From: Alphaproteobacteria bacterium | Lineage (GTDB): Bacteria > Pseudomonadota > Alphaproteobacteria > Micropepsales > Micropepsaceae | Length of the DNA stretch: 51,511 bases | Assembly (NCBI GenBank): GCA_028871345.1 | Contig: JAGWNK010000027.1 | Location: forward strand, 1 to 51,511 | Direction of reading: 5' to 3' | Program-made: the position numbers and the translations under genes | Part shown: positions 1 through 7,440 of the stretch, one piece after another | How positions within the stretch are numbered: the stretch's first letter is position 1 | Layout: each line of letters begins with the position of its first letter | The notes under the pieces: generated by a model | Databases searched by the model: none | What the model saw: only the letters and a program-made list of their open reading frames with translations | What the model was told of the DNA's origin: nothing

Positions 1-65
1 TCCACCGCGTGCACTTCAAACACCTTCTTCGCCAAATCCAGACCAATCGTGCTAATCTTCTTCAT
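1..65 (-). CDS. IS110-family transposase, N-terminal fragment (runs off the window)
   Basis: The first 21 codons read on the minus strand from the ATG at 63-65 begin MKKISTIGLDLAKKVFEVHA, the usual start of IS110-family transposases. Asp10 in IGLDLAK would be the first acidic residue of the DEDD RuvC-like catalytic domain. The rest of the gene lies beyond the left edge, so completeness cannot be judged. IS110 enzymes are serine-assisted RuvC-like recombinases that move a circular intermediate and lack ordinary inverted repeats. The identification rests on this short stretch only, but the match to the family signature is very close. Confidence 0.85.
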   Translation of the reverse strand, partial: MKKISTIGLDLAKKVFEVHAV

Positions 66-240
66 GGATGGCTCCCGTTCGTTGGAGTTTCGACAACCCA
101 ACTTTGGCACACCGATGCCGTCAGGGGGCCATCCACCCCATCATTCCCGCCGAGCATGAAGTGCCGCGCGCTTCATGCCAGGAATTGAGTAGCCGCAGCG
201 TGCGAACGATCCAGAAGTCCGCGCGACTCGCGACTTTCCT
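66..240 (-). ncRNA. IS110 left-end leader, candidate bridge RNA
   Basis: This untranslated stretch lies immediately upstream of the IS110 start codon. Members of the IS110 group (as opposed to IS1111) encode a structured bridge RNA in this place. Bases 65-76 and 124-135 form a 12-bp inverted repeat with one mismatch, enclosing about 47 nt that could be a guide loop; a second short inverted repeat (CTTCATG at about 158-164 and its surroundings) follows. The outer end of the element is not visible, so 240 is only an approximate limit. Its role is inferred from position and folding potential; no target-matching guide can be checked here. Confidence 0.35.
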
Positions 241-303
241 TTCCCCGCCTTGCAGGCTCGGTGGGGGATGACAAGGCTGACGTCGCCTGAACCGGCGGGA
301 CTT

Positions 304-1431
304 TCAATCCAGCACGTGGATGTTCTTCTTGGCGCAGATGTCCTTGAGCTGCTGCGGCCACACCGACACCGTGACTTCGCCCAGATGCGCGGTGCGCAGC
401 AGGTACATGTAGGTGCGCGCCTGGCCGATGCCGCCGCCGATCGACAGCGGGATGCGGTCGTTCAGGATCGCCTGATGATAGGGCAGCTTGAGGAAATCCT
501 CCTGGCCCGACAGCTTCAGCTGCACCTTCAGGGTCTCCTTGGTGACGCGGATTCCCATGCTCGAGAGTTCGTGGCGCCGCTTGGTCACCGGATTCCACAC
601 CAGGATGTCGCCGTTGAGGCCGTGGGTCTCGTGTTTGGTCATCTTGGACGTGTCGGTGACCCAGTCGTCGTAGTCGGCGGCGCGCATCTCGTGTGGATAG
701 CCGTCCTTGAGCACCCAGCCGATGCCGATGATGAACACCGCCGGATGCTTCTTGAGGATCTCGGTCTCCCGTTGCTTGCGCGGCAGGTTGGGGTATTCCG
801 CCAGCAGATCCTCGGCATGGATGAAGGTCAGCTCCTCGGGGATTTCGGGATAGCGGCTGGTCCTCAGCGCCGGGAACAGTCCTTGGGCATTGAGGCCCGC
901 GCCGCGGATCACCTTCCAGATGCGTCGCACGGTGTCCTTCAGGTACTCGACGCTGCGATCCTCTGCGGTGATGCGCCGTTCCCAGTCCCATTGGTCGACA
1001 TAGGAGCTGTGATCGTGGTCGAGGAAGTAGTCCTTGCGCACCGCGCGCATGTCGGTGCAGATGCCTTCGCCCGGCTTGCATTCGAACTGCGCCAGCGCCA
1101 TGCGCTTCCACTTGGTGGCAGCCTGCACGACCTGCGCCTCGATGCGCTTGTCGAGGCCCAGACCGCAGGGAAATTCCACCGGCGTGCGCGAGCCGTCGCG
1201 GTCGAGATAGTCGTTGACGCCCGACGCCTTGTCGACGATCAGCGGCACCTGCACCATGTCGAGGTTGAGCGCCTTGCACAGATGTTCCTCGATGTAACGC
1301 TTGACGGTGAAGACGGCGCGCTGCGTGTCGATGCGGCTGAGCAGCGGCTTATAGTCATTGGGCAATATCTTCGCGACTTCTTCGTAAGTGCTGATGCCCG
1401 GACCTGCGAGGTCCGCTTTCTTGTTCGACAT
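304..1431 (-). CDS. asnA: Aspartate-ammonia ligase (asparagine synthetase A)
   Basis: AsnA makes asparagine from aspartate, ammonia and ATP (to AMP and PPi) with a class II aminoacyl-tRNA-synthetase-like fold. Family signatures are all present: KWKR near residue 107, GEGICTDMRA at 121-130, YVDQWDWE at 144-151, GLNGDILVWNP, SSMGIRV and the C-terminal IGGGIGQAR near 331. At 375 aa it is somewhat longer than the roughly 330 aa of the enterobacterial enzyme, mainly through an N-terminal extension. I chose ATG 1431 because AGGAG lies about 10 nt upstream; an in-frame ATG at 1461 has no ribosome binding site. It stands alone next to an IS110 end. Ammonia-dependent AsnA is patchy in alphaproteobacteria, so acquisition by transfer is possible but not shown. 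Confidence 0.95.
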   Translation of the reverse strand: MSNKKADLAGPGISTYEEVAKILPNDYKPLLSRIDTQRAVFTVKRYIEEHLCKALNLDMVQVPLIVDKASGVNDYLDRDGSRTPVEFPCGLGLDKRIEAQVVQAATKWKRMALAQFECKPGEGICTDMRAVRKDYFLDHDHSSYVDQWDWERRITAEDRSVEYLKDTVRRIWKVIRGAGLNAQGLFPALRTSRYPEIPEELTFIHAEDLLAEYPNLPRKQRETEILKKHPAVFIIGIGWVLKDGYPHEMRAADYDDWVTDTSKMTKHETHGLNGDILVWNPVTKRRHELSSMGIRVTKETLKVQLKLSGQEDFLKLPYHQAILNDRIPLSIGGGIGQARTYMYLLRTAHLGEVTVSVWPQQLKDICAKKNIHVLD

Positions 1432-1702
1432 GGGGATGATCTCCTCGGGCGTTGCGTGCAAAAAGCAACTGAGCGGCCGACAGGATAAGTCCGCGGGCCG
1501 CGCCGGATAATCCTGCGGCCATGCTGCGCGCGCAGAGGGTCAATGCGCGCGCTGCACGAAGAATTGCGGATTTCCCGGGCATTTCCGGCCGCTGCGACGA
1601 CTGCGGCATCGAGAGGGATGTGCCCTGCGTCTCCTTGGCGCGGTATCATCGGGAGCTCGGATCGCAGGCAACCGCCTCGAACCCCGGGCGTTGGTTCTGG
1701 CG

Positions 1703-3247
1703 ATGGCGCAGGAAGTCGAAATGAAGCTGCGGGTTCCTTCCGGCGCACTCAGTCGCGTCGCCCGGCAGGCTTGGCTGCGCGCCATGGTGAGCGGCCCGAT
1801 CCGGCAGCAGCGGCTCGTCTCCGTCTATTTCGACACCAGAAAGTTCAAGCTGCGCGATGAAGGGATTTCGCTGCGTGTCCGCCATGCGGGCGGGCGCACG
1901 CTTCAGACCGTCAAGGCGGCGGGCAACGGCTCCGCGGGAACGCTGGGGCGCGCCGAATGGGAACAGGAGATCGGCGGCGATACGCCCGATCTCGCCGCGG
2001 CGGCGGATACCGAACTCGGCAGGCTCGCCAACGGCAAGCTGGCGCGGCAGCTGCGACCCGTGTTCGAGACCGCGGTTCGGCGCACCACGATTCCGCTGCA
2101 TGTCGGCGACAGTGACCTCGAGCTGGCGATCGACCGCGGCCAAATCAAGGTCGGCGACGACAGCGAGCCCATCAGCGAAATCGAGATCGAGTTGAAGCGC
2201 GGCGACAGCCGCGAGGTGGGGCGCATCGCCGGCCGCATCGCCGGCGATGTTCCTGCCTCTTATTTTCCGCTCAGCAAGCCGGCGCGCGGCTACGCCTTGC
2301 GGGAAGGCCATGTGGCGCGGGCGGTCCACGCCGGCCCCATCGTGCTCGACGCGGCGATGTCGACCGGTGAATGCTTCCGGATCGTGGCCCAATCCTGCCT
2401 CGATCAGCTTGCCGCCAATGAAGACGCGGTGCGCGCCGGCGACGGCGGCGGTATCCACCAGATGCGCGTGGGATTGCGGCGCCTGCGTGCCGCGATGTCG
2501 GTGTTCAAGGATGTGGCCCGCAATTCCCAGCTCGACGCCGTCAAGTCCGAGCTGAAGTGGCTGACCGAGCAGCTAGGCCCCGCCCGCGAGCTCGATGTGT
2601 TCGTCGAGGAGGGCATCGTCCCGCTCGGAGAGGAAGAACCGGGCGAGCCCGGGGTCGACGAGTTGGCGCACGAGCTCGAACGCCGGCGCGCCGACGCCTT
2701 TGCGCAGGCCAAGGTGGCGGTCGACAGCGATCGCTATCGCCGGCTGGTGCTCGACACGACGCTCTGGCTGATCGACGGCGAATGGTCCTCCGATCCCGAC
2801 AGGTTGCGCGCCGCCGCCCGCCACCGGCCGGTCAGGGAGTTCGCAACCGAAGTTCTCGCGGTGCGGGCCAGGAAAGTGGTCAAGAAATCGCGCAAGCTGA
2901 GGGAGCTCGAGCCGCGCCAGCTTCACAAGCTGCGCATCGCCGCCAAGAAGCTGCGCTATGCGTCGGAGTTCTTCGACTCCCTCTACGGCGGGGCGAAGGC
3001 CAAACGCCGCAAGAAGCGGGTGGCGAATGCCCTGAAGACGCTGCAGGGCGCGCTTGGCAAGCTCAACGACATCAACGTCCATGGGCGCATGCGCGCCGAA
3101 CTGATCTCAGACGGGGAGCACAAGCCGAAATTGGCCTATGCGCTGGGCCTCGCCGCCGAGCGCGAGCACCAGCGCGTCGCTGCCTGCCTCGCCGCGGCCG
3201 CCAAGGCCGCCCGCTCCTTGGCCGAGGACCGCCCCTTCTGGCGCTGA
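1703..3247 (+). CDS. CYTH and CHAD domain protein (triphosphate-binding, YgiF-like)
   Basis: A 514-aa soluble protein with two domains. The CYTH domain (about 1-200) opens with QEVEMKL, giving the ExExK signature that binds triphosphates and metal in inorganic triphosphatases and adenylate/thiamine triphosphate enzymes. The CHAD domain (about 215-510) is helical and carries the two conserved histidine segments IHQMRVGLRRLRAAM and LHKLRIAAKKLRYA; CHAD domains bind polyphosphate. The likely activity is tripolyphosphate hydrolysis or polyphosphate sensing. ATG 1703 starts exactly at the CYTH motif; a TTG 12 nt upstream is possible. The gene is transcribed divergently from asnA and is monocistronic. 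A PPK2 polyphosphate kinase lies elsewhere in the window. Confidence 0.93.
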   Translation: MAQEVEMKLRVPSGALSRVARQAWLRAMVSGPIRQQRLVSVYFDTRKFKLRDEGISLRVRHAGGRTLQTVKAAGNGSAGTLGRAEWEQEIGGDTPDLAAAADTELGRLANGKLARQLRPVFETAVRRTTIPLHVGDSDLELAIDRGQIKVGDDSEPISEIEIELKRGDSREVGRIAGRIAGDVPASYFPLSKPARGYALREGHVARAVHAGPIVLDAAMSTGECFRIVAQSCLDQLAANEDAVRAGDGGGIHQMRVGLRRLRAAMSVFKDVARNSQLDAVKSELKWLTEQLGPARELDVFVEEGIVPLGEEEPGEPGVDELAHELERRRADAFAQAKVAVDSDRYRRLVLDTTLWLIDGEWSSDPDRLRAAARHRPVREFATEVLAVRARKVVKKSRKLRELEPRQLHKLRIAAKKLRYASEFFDSLYGGAKAKRRKKRVANALKTLQGALGKLNDINVHGRMRAELISDGEHKPKLAYALGLAAEREHQRVAACLAAAAKAARSLAEDRPFWR

Positions 3248-3311
3248 TTGCCGCGCCGCTGGCCTTGGAGGGCGGACCGAGAGCAGCCGGTGCCCCAAAG
3301 CCGCCGGAGTA

Positions 3312-3764
3312 TCATTCCTCCGCTGCCGCTTGGCCCCTTGCGCACGCCGAAAGGACTTCGACGCGCACGCGCGCCACGCCTTTGTGCTTCATGCCAAGTT
3401 CCCTCGCGGCCGCCTCCGACAGATCGATCAAGCGGCCGCGGACATAGGGACCGCGATCCCGGATCCGAACGGTCACCGAGCGCTGATTGCGCAGGTTCGT
3501 CACGCGCACCGTCGTGCCCAGCGGCAGAAACCGATCCGCCGCCGTCATGCGTGCGGGGTCGAAGCCGGCGCCGCTCGCGGTCGCGTGATCGGCATGTCGT
3601 TCGCCGTACCACGAGGCTGTTCCGACCTGTCTCAGCCCATGCGGGCGCCAGCACGGGTGCGCCGTCGCGGATGAAATCAGGATTACGGACGCCAGCAGGA
3701 CCAGGGCCGCCTTCGGCAGCGCCGTGAAACCCCTGGGTCTTTGTATCAGGCGCGGCTTCGGCAT
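3312..3764 (-). CDS. RlpA-like double-psi beta-barrel protein, probably catalytically altered
   Basis: A 150-aa protein with an N-terminal hydrophobic signal or anchor (about 18-34) followed by one RlpA-type barrel: ASWYG at 50-54, TASG at 62-65, LPLGTTVRVTNL and RIRDRGP at 100-106, ending LIDLSEAAARELGM. RlpA proteins are septal lytic transglycosylases acting on denuded peptidoglycan glycans. Two positions that are usually acidic or histidine, in ASGE and TAAH, read ASGA and TAAD here (residues 66 and 77), so lytic activity is doubtful. There is no C-terminal SPOR domain. ATG 3764 is preferred over TTG 3806 because GGTGGA precedes it and the signal peptide then has normal length. Confidence 0.85.
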   Translation of the reverse strand: MPKPRLIQRPRGFTALPKAALVLLASVILISSATAHPCWRPHGLRQVGTASWYGERHADHATASGAGFDPARMTAADRFLPLGTTVRVTNLRNQRSVTVRIRDRGPYVRGRLIDLSEAAARELGMKHKGVARVRVEVLSACARGQAAAEE

Positions 3765-4203
3765 CGAATCCACCGGGAAGAACGCTGGGAGACGCTGACG
3801 CGCCAAGAGACTCTATGATCCGGCACGGTACTGAATTCCCGCGGCGGCTGCGACACGACGGTCGGGGATGACAATGCCCTCATGCCGGGGACGTGGAAGG
3901 CGTCCGGCGGGTGCAACGCCGCGGTCTGGAGCGGCAGGGTGTTGGTTCGCCTCCAGGGCGTTCGAGGCCAGGGTTAATCCTTCCAATGCTGGGGATCGAG
4001 GTGCGAAATTTCCGTGCAGCCGGCCGACCGCGCCTTCGGAGGCTGGAAGCGCCCGGCGTTTGGCGATATGAACCAGCACCGACCGGAAGGGGTGCGGCTC
4101 CAATGCCCGCATCAAGACGGTCACGGCACGCCGGCCCAGGGCGGCGTGCGGATAACCCGAATCTCGTCATCCTTTTGATGGCGCGACACGAAAGGTCAGT
4201 CCG
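3765..4203. other. Intergenic stretch of about 440 bp, no gene recognised
   Basis: Between the divergent RlpA-like gene and the next membrane protein. The only reading frame of size, on the minus strand at 3813-4124, resembles no family and has no ribosome binding site. No terminator, RNA gene or long repeat was seen. It must hold the promoters of both flanking genes, but I could not pick convincing -35/-10 boxes. Confidence 0.5.
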
Positions 4204-4815
4204 GTGCCAGAACAGATCACCAAATTCCTCGCCGCCGTCCAGGCTTCGTTCAAGACGCACCAGTGGTACTGGGTCGGCGGAGGCGGCGGAGCGGTGGTGG
4301 TGGCCATCCTGGCGGTGCTCGTCTTCGGCGGCGTATTCGGTCCGTCGGGCCGCGCGATCTGCGAGGCGACGCTGTCCCAGGCGAAGGACTTCGGCGTCAT
4401 CCCGCCCGACGCGACCTTGTCGAGCACGCGCGCCAAGTCGACCGATGTCGATGGTCGCCGCCAGTGCACGGCATCGTCCGCCGGCACGACCTACAATCTC
4501 CTCGTCGACGTCAAGAAGGCGGACGGCGACAACAAGAAATGCAAGGACTTCAAGAAGCAGGCGGGCTGCCTCGGTCTGTACAGCGTCGCCACCGCGGACG
4601 GCATGTCGACCTACCAGGTGAAGCAGGTGCCGGACGACGACCAGGACGCCGCCCTGCCGCCGGATCAGGCCGCGGGCGGTGGGCAAGGCGCGACCGCCGA
4701 TCCCAACGCGCTGGACACCACGACGGCCACCGACAACTCGGGTGTCATGCCGAGCGCCCCGGCCAACAATACCGCTCCGCAGCCGCCGGCCGACAACGGA
4801 GCCCAGCCCCAGTAG
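4204..4815 (+). CDS. Hypothetical single-pass membrane protein with a disordered tail
   Basis: 203 aa, not recognised. A short cytoplasmic N-terminus is followed by a glycine-rich run and one strong membrane helix (about 25-46), then a small extracytoplasmic region with four cysteines (in AICEA, RQCTA, KKCKD, AGCLG) that could form two disulfides. From about residue 140 to the end the chain is low-complexity, rich in Pro, Ala, Asn, Asp and Thr, and probably unstructured. The start is GTG 4204. It is flanked by a palindromic repeat and the EVE/YciI/gpsA group on the other strand, so its neighbours give no functional clue. The codon pattern is typical of the region, so it is probably a real gene. 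Confidence 0.7.
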   Translation: MPEQITKFLAAVQASFKTHQWYWVGGGGGAVVVAILAVLVFGGVFGPSGRAICEATLSQAKDFGVIPPDATLSSTRAKSTDVDGRRQCTASSAGTTYNLLVDVKKADGDNKKCKDFKKQAGCLGLYSVATADGMSTYQVKQVPDDDQDAALPPDQAAGGGQGATADPNALDTTTATDNSGVMPSAPANNTAPQPPADNGAQPQ

Positions 4816-4818
4816 CAA

Positions 4819-4872
4819 TACCCTTCCCTTGAGGGTAGGCCGAAATCCGCTCCGCAGATTTCGGGATGGGTC
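4819..4872 (+). repeat. Dispersed double-hairpin intergenic repeat, copy 1
   Basis: Two adjacent hairpins: TACCCT/AGGGTA (4819-4824 with 4832-4837) and CGAAATC/GATTTCG (4841-4847 with 4857-4863), then a G-rich tail. The same layout, with different bases in the second stem, recurs at 16377, 18942, 21189, 32642, 32769 and 43891. It lies between convergent genes and has no U-tract, so it is a repeat rather than a clear terminator. Confidence 0.7.
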
Positions 4873-4897
4873 TGTCGTGTCGGTCGCGGCCTGATTT

Positions 4898-5314
4898 TTA
4901 TTTCACGCCGCCCATCGCGCAGACGATCTTCCACTGCGCCGCGGTCACCGGCTGCACGGAGAGTCGCGAGTTCTTGACGAGCACCATGTCCTGTAGCTTG
5001 GGCGATGCCTTGATCTCGGCGAGCGTCACCGGCCTCGGCAGATCGCGCACCGCCTTGACGTCGACCAGCCCGAAGCGCCCGCTCTCGTCGGTCGGATCAG
5101 GCCGGTATTCGCCGATCACTTCCACGATGCCGACGACGCGCCGCTCGTCGCCCGAGTGGTAGAAGAAGCCGAGATCGCCCTTCTTCATGGCCTTCATGGC
5201 ATTGGCGGCCTGGTGGTTGCGCACGCCGCTCCACGGCTCGCCCTTGGCGCCCTTCTTCTTCTGCCCGTCCCACGACCACGCTTCGGCCTCGGTCTTGAAC
5301 AGCCAAGTGGCCAT
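4898..5314 (-). CDS. EVE domain protein
   Basis: 138 aa, beginning MATWLFKTE and containing WSGVRNHQAANAMKAMKKGD and FFYHSG, the standard opening of EVE (thymocyte nuclear protein 1-like) proteins. This PUA-like fold reads modified bases in DNA or RNA; the bacterial single-domain forms have no firmly established role. The start ATG overlaps the stop of the YciI gene by one base (TGATG), so the two are translationally coupled. The trio gpsA-YciI-EVE on one strand is a recurrent alphaproteobacterial arrangement, often with tsaD upstream; tsaD is not present here. Confidence 0.93.
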   Translation of the reverse strand: MATWLFKTEAEAWSWDGQKKKGAKGEPWSGVRNHQAANAMKAMKKGDLGFFYHSGDERRVVGIVEVIGEYRPDPTDESGRFGLVDVKAVRDLPRPVTLAEIKASPKLQDMVLVKNSRLSVQPVTAAQWKIVCAMGGVK

Positions 5315-5604
5315 CAGAGCTTGGCCCCGATCGGATTGTAGGTCGGCTTCCATTGCCGGATGTCGACGGACTGGAACAGGCCGGCCTGGGTGTAGGGCTC
5401 GTCGGCCAGCCATACCTGCAGCGCCGCGAAATCCTCGGCCTCCATGATCATCAGGCTGCCGCACATGTTGCCCTGATCGTCGAGGAATGGTCCGCCGAGC
5501 TGTACCGCGCCGGTCTTCTGCAGATAGGCGAAGTGCGCTTCGCGCACGCTCAGGCGCAAGGACAGGCTGTCGGGTTTGTCCACGGCATGAATGACGAACT
5601 GCAT
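5314..5604 (-). CDS. YciI family protein
   Basis: 96 aa with a ferredoxin-like dimeric alpha/beta barrel fold. The family pattern is clear: an N-terminal FVIHAVDKP strand, REAHFAYLQ with its conserved histidine, GGPFLDDQG, a SLMIMEAED segment and DEPYTQAGLFQ near the end. YciI proteins resemble dechlorinating and muconolactone enzymes and a His-Asp pair is conserved, but the physiological reaction is unknown. It sits between gpsA (64 bp upstream) and the coupled EVE gene and is probably cotranscribed with both. Confidence 0.92.
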   Translation of the reverse strand: MQFVIHAVDKPDSLSLRLSVREAHFAYLQKTGAVQLGGPFLDDQGNMCGSLMIMEAEDFAALQVWLADEPYTQAGLFQSVDIRQWKPTYNPIGAKL

Positions 5605-5668
5605 GGCGTTCCCCGTTCTGTTGCGCGGGCATTACGTCATGCGGTCCCGCAAAAGGGAAGACTCGGCA

Positions 5669-6682
5669 CTATTCGGATTTCAGGGGCCGGCTCATCAAGC
5701 GCAGGATCGCCGAATCGAGCGGCAGCGTGCCGGCCAGCGCCTTGGTGACGGTCTCGGCAATCGGCAGTTCCACCCCTTCCGTCCGCGCGCGCAGCACCAG
5801 CGCCGGCGCCGTGGCCACGCCTTCGGCGAGAGGCTGGCCGTCCGCCAGCAGGTCCTTGACCGCGCGCCCGCGTCCCATCTCGCGTCCGAAGCGGAAGTTG
5901 CGCGACGAGGGGCTCGTGGCCGTCAGCACGAGGTCGCCCAGTCCGGAAAGCCCCGCCAGTGTTTCGCTGCGTCCGCCCAAGGCCAGACCTAGGCGCGCCA
6001 GTTCGGCGAAGCTGCGCGCCAGGAGCGCCGCGCGGGCGCTCTCGCCCAGTCCCATGCCGTCCACGATGCCGCTGGCGATGGCGTAGACGTTCTTGGCCGC
6101 GCCGCCCAGCGCCACGCCGGTAAGGTCGTCGCTGGCGTAGGGGCGGAAGCTCGCATGGCTCAGGCTGGCTTGCAGGCGCCGGGCGATGTCCATGCGGGCG
6201 GCGATCGTCACCGCCGTGGGCAGGCCTGCGGCGGCGTCGCGGGCAAAAGAGGGGCCTGAAAGGACGGCCGGCACGTGATCCGGCGCGGCCTCCGCGAAAA
6301 CCTCGGTCACCAGCTTGCCCGTTGCCTGTTCCAGGCCCTTGGCGCAGATCACCAGCGGGATGCCTCGGGGCGCCGCTTTGGCCACGGCCTCGAGCATCGT
6401 CCGCAAGCGCTGGGCGGGGGCTGCGATCAGCAACGCCGGCGCGTCGGCGGCCAGCCCAATATCCGTGGTGGCCTCGATCGTGGCGGGCAGGGTGGCCCCC
6501 GGCAGAAAGGCGGTGTTCTCCCGGCTTTTCGAAATGGTCTCGACGACGTCCGGTTCGCGCGCCCACAACCGCACGGGGCGGCCGGCGCGGGCCGCGACCA
6601 GGGCCAGGGCCGTCCCCCAGGCTCCGGCGCCGATCACGCCGATGTGCTCGTAGGCCTCTGTTCTGTCCTTGTTATCTGTCAT
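5669..6682 (-). CDS. gpsA: Glycerol-3-phosphate dehydrogenase [NAD(P)+]
   Basis: Reduces dihydroxyacetone phosphate to sn-glycerol 3-phosphate, the backbone for phospholipid synthesis, in the cytoplasm. The 337-aa chain has the nucleotide-binding glycine motif GAGAWG at 18-23, LSGPSFARD at 141-149, the catalytic lysine K197 in GGAAKNVYAIASG, and the substrate-binding SPSSRNFRFG segment. Length and order match the family. It is the first gene of the minus-strand gpsA-YciI-EVE group and is divergent from a TetR-type regulator; the shared 120-bp spacer carries an inverted pair of TTCCCGAG words. Confidence 0.97.
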   Translation of the reverse strand: MTDNKDRTEAYEHIGVIGAGAWGTALALVAARAGRPVRLWAREPDVVETISKSRENTAFLPGATLPATIEATTDIGLAADAPALLIAAPAQRLRTMLEAVAKAAPRGIPLVICAKGLEQATGKLVTEVFAEAAPDHVPAVLSGPSFARDAAAGLPTAVTIAARMDIARRLQASLSHASFRPYASDDLTGVALGGAAKNVYAIASGIVDGMGLGESARAALLARSFAELARLGLALGGRSETLAGLSGLGDLVLTATSPSSRNFRFGREMGRGRAVKDLLADGQPLAEGVATAPALVLRARTEGVELPIAETVTKALAGTLPLDSAILRLMSRPLKSE

Positions 6683-6705
6683 CTGCTGACGCCACGGAAT
6701 GCCGA

Positions 6706-6772
6706 TTCCCGAGATCGGAAGACTGAACGTTTTGTTGATTATTCAGAGGTTAATACTATCCTGACTCGGGAA
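6706..6772. promoter_or_regulatory. Candidate operator pair between gpsA and the TetR gene
   Basis: TTCCCGAG at 6706-6713 recurs inverted as CTCGGGAA at 6765-6772, 51 bp apart, in the divergent spacer. The second copy lies about 30 bp upstream of the TetR start codon. Spacing and symmetry would suit a looping repressor or two independent sites; assignment to the neighbouring regulator is inference. Confidence 0.35.
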
Positions 6773-6802
6773 ATAGGGACAGCCCATGCAGGGAACGGGT
6801 TG

Positions 6803-7393
6803 ATGTCCGAGCGAGACGCCATCCGCGAACAGATCATTGAAGCGGCCAAGAAGCGGTTCTGGCATTACGGCTATGCCAAGACGACGATGGCCGAAGTGGC
6901 GGCCGATTGCGGCATGTCGCCGGGCAATCTCTACCGCTTCTTCCCCGGCAAGCTCGACATCGCCGAAGCCATCGGCATGGCGGAATTCGAATGCCACATG
7001 GAAGTCCTGCGGGCCCTGGCCACGGCCTCGGGCCGCAGCGCCCGCCAGCGCCTGCATGATTTCTTCTTCGAGAGTCTGCGTCATACCTACACGGTGCTGG
7101 AGAATAACCCGCGCATCCACGAGATGGCGCAGGTGATCGCCCGGGAACGCCCCGAATACGCCAACAGTCTCTATGCCATCGAGCGGACGCTTCTTTGCGC
7201 GCTTTTGGCGGACGGCGAAGCCGCGGGCGAGTTCCGTTCGACGGACAGGGCCTTCACCGCCGAGATGCTGCAGTCGGCGACCATGAAATTCTGCTATCCG
7301 CAGCTGTGGTCGCAACTGACGCTGCCCAAGCTGGAAAGGGAGCTGGAAGGGGTCCTCGCGTTGCTGATCGACGGGCTGGCGCAGGCTGCATGA
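6803..7393 (+). CDS. TetR/AcrR family transcriptional regulator
   Basis: 196 aa. The N-terminal helix-turn-helix is typical (TTMAEVAADCGMSPGNLYRFFPGKLDI, about residues 26-52 in two overlapping pieces), followed by an all-helical ligand-binding domain with no motif that tells the effector. It reads divergently from gpsA and 47 bp upstream of a lolA-type gene, so it may control envelope or lipid genes, possibly itself. ATG 6803 is the only sensible start: an ATG at 6786 is in another frame and stops at once. Confidence is high for the family, low for the target. Confidence 0.93.
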   Translation: MSERDAIREQIIEAAKKRFWHYGYAKTTMAEVAADCGMSPGNLYRFFPGKLDIAEAIGMAEFECHMEVLRALATASGRSARQRLHDFFFESLRHTYTVLENNPRIHEMAQVIARERPEYANSLYAIERTLLCALLADGEAAGEFRSTDRAFTAEMLQSATMKFCYPQLWSQLTLPKLERELEGVLALLIDGLAQAA

Positions 7394-7440
7394 CCGCTGC
7401 GCTCTTCCTTCCGCCATAAACTGGGTCTAGATCGCTCGCC

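Noticed and set aside
3813..4124. A 103-codon minus-strand frame in the gap before 4204
   Set aside because: No ribosome binding site, no family, no hydrophobic or other ordered feature, and composition not typical of a coding region.
6739..6753. TTAT-N7-TTAA before the TetR gene as a third CtrA site
   Set aside because: A one-mismatch match is expected about twice by chance in this window; this one lacks the following C and has no link to known CtrA targets.
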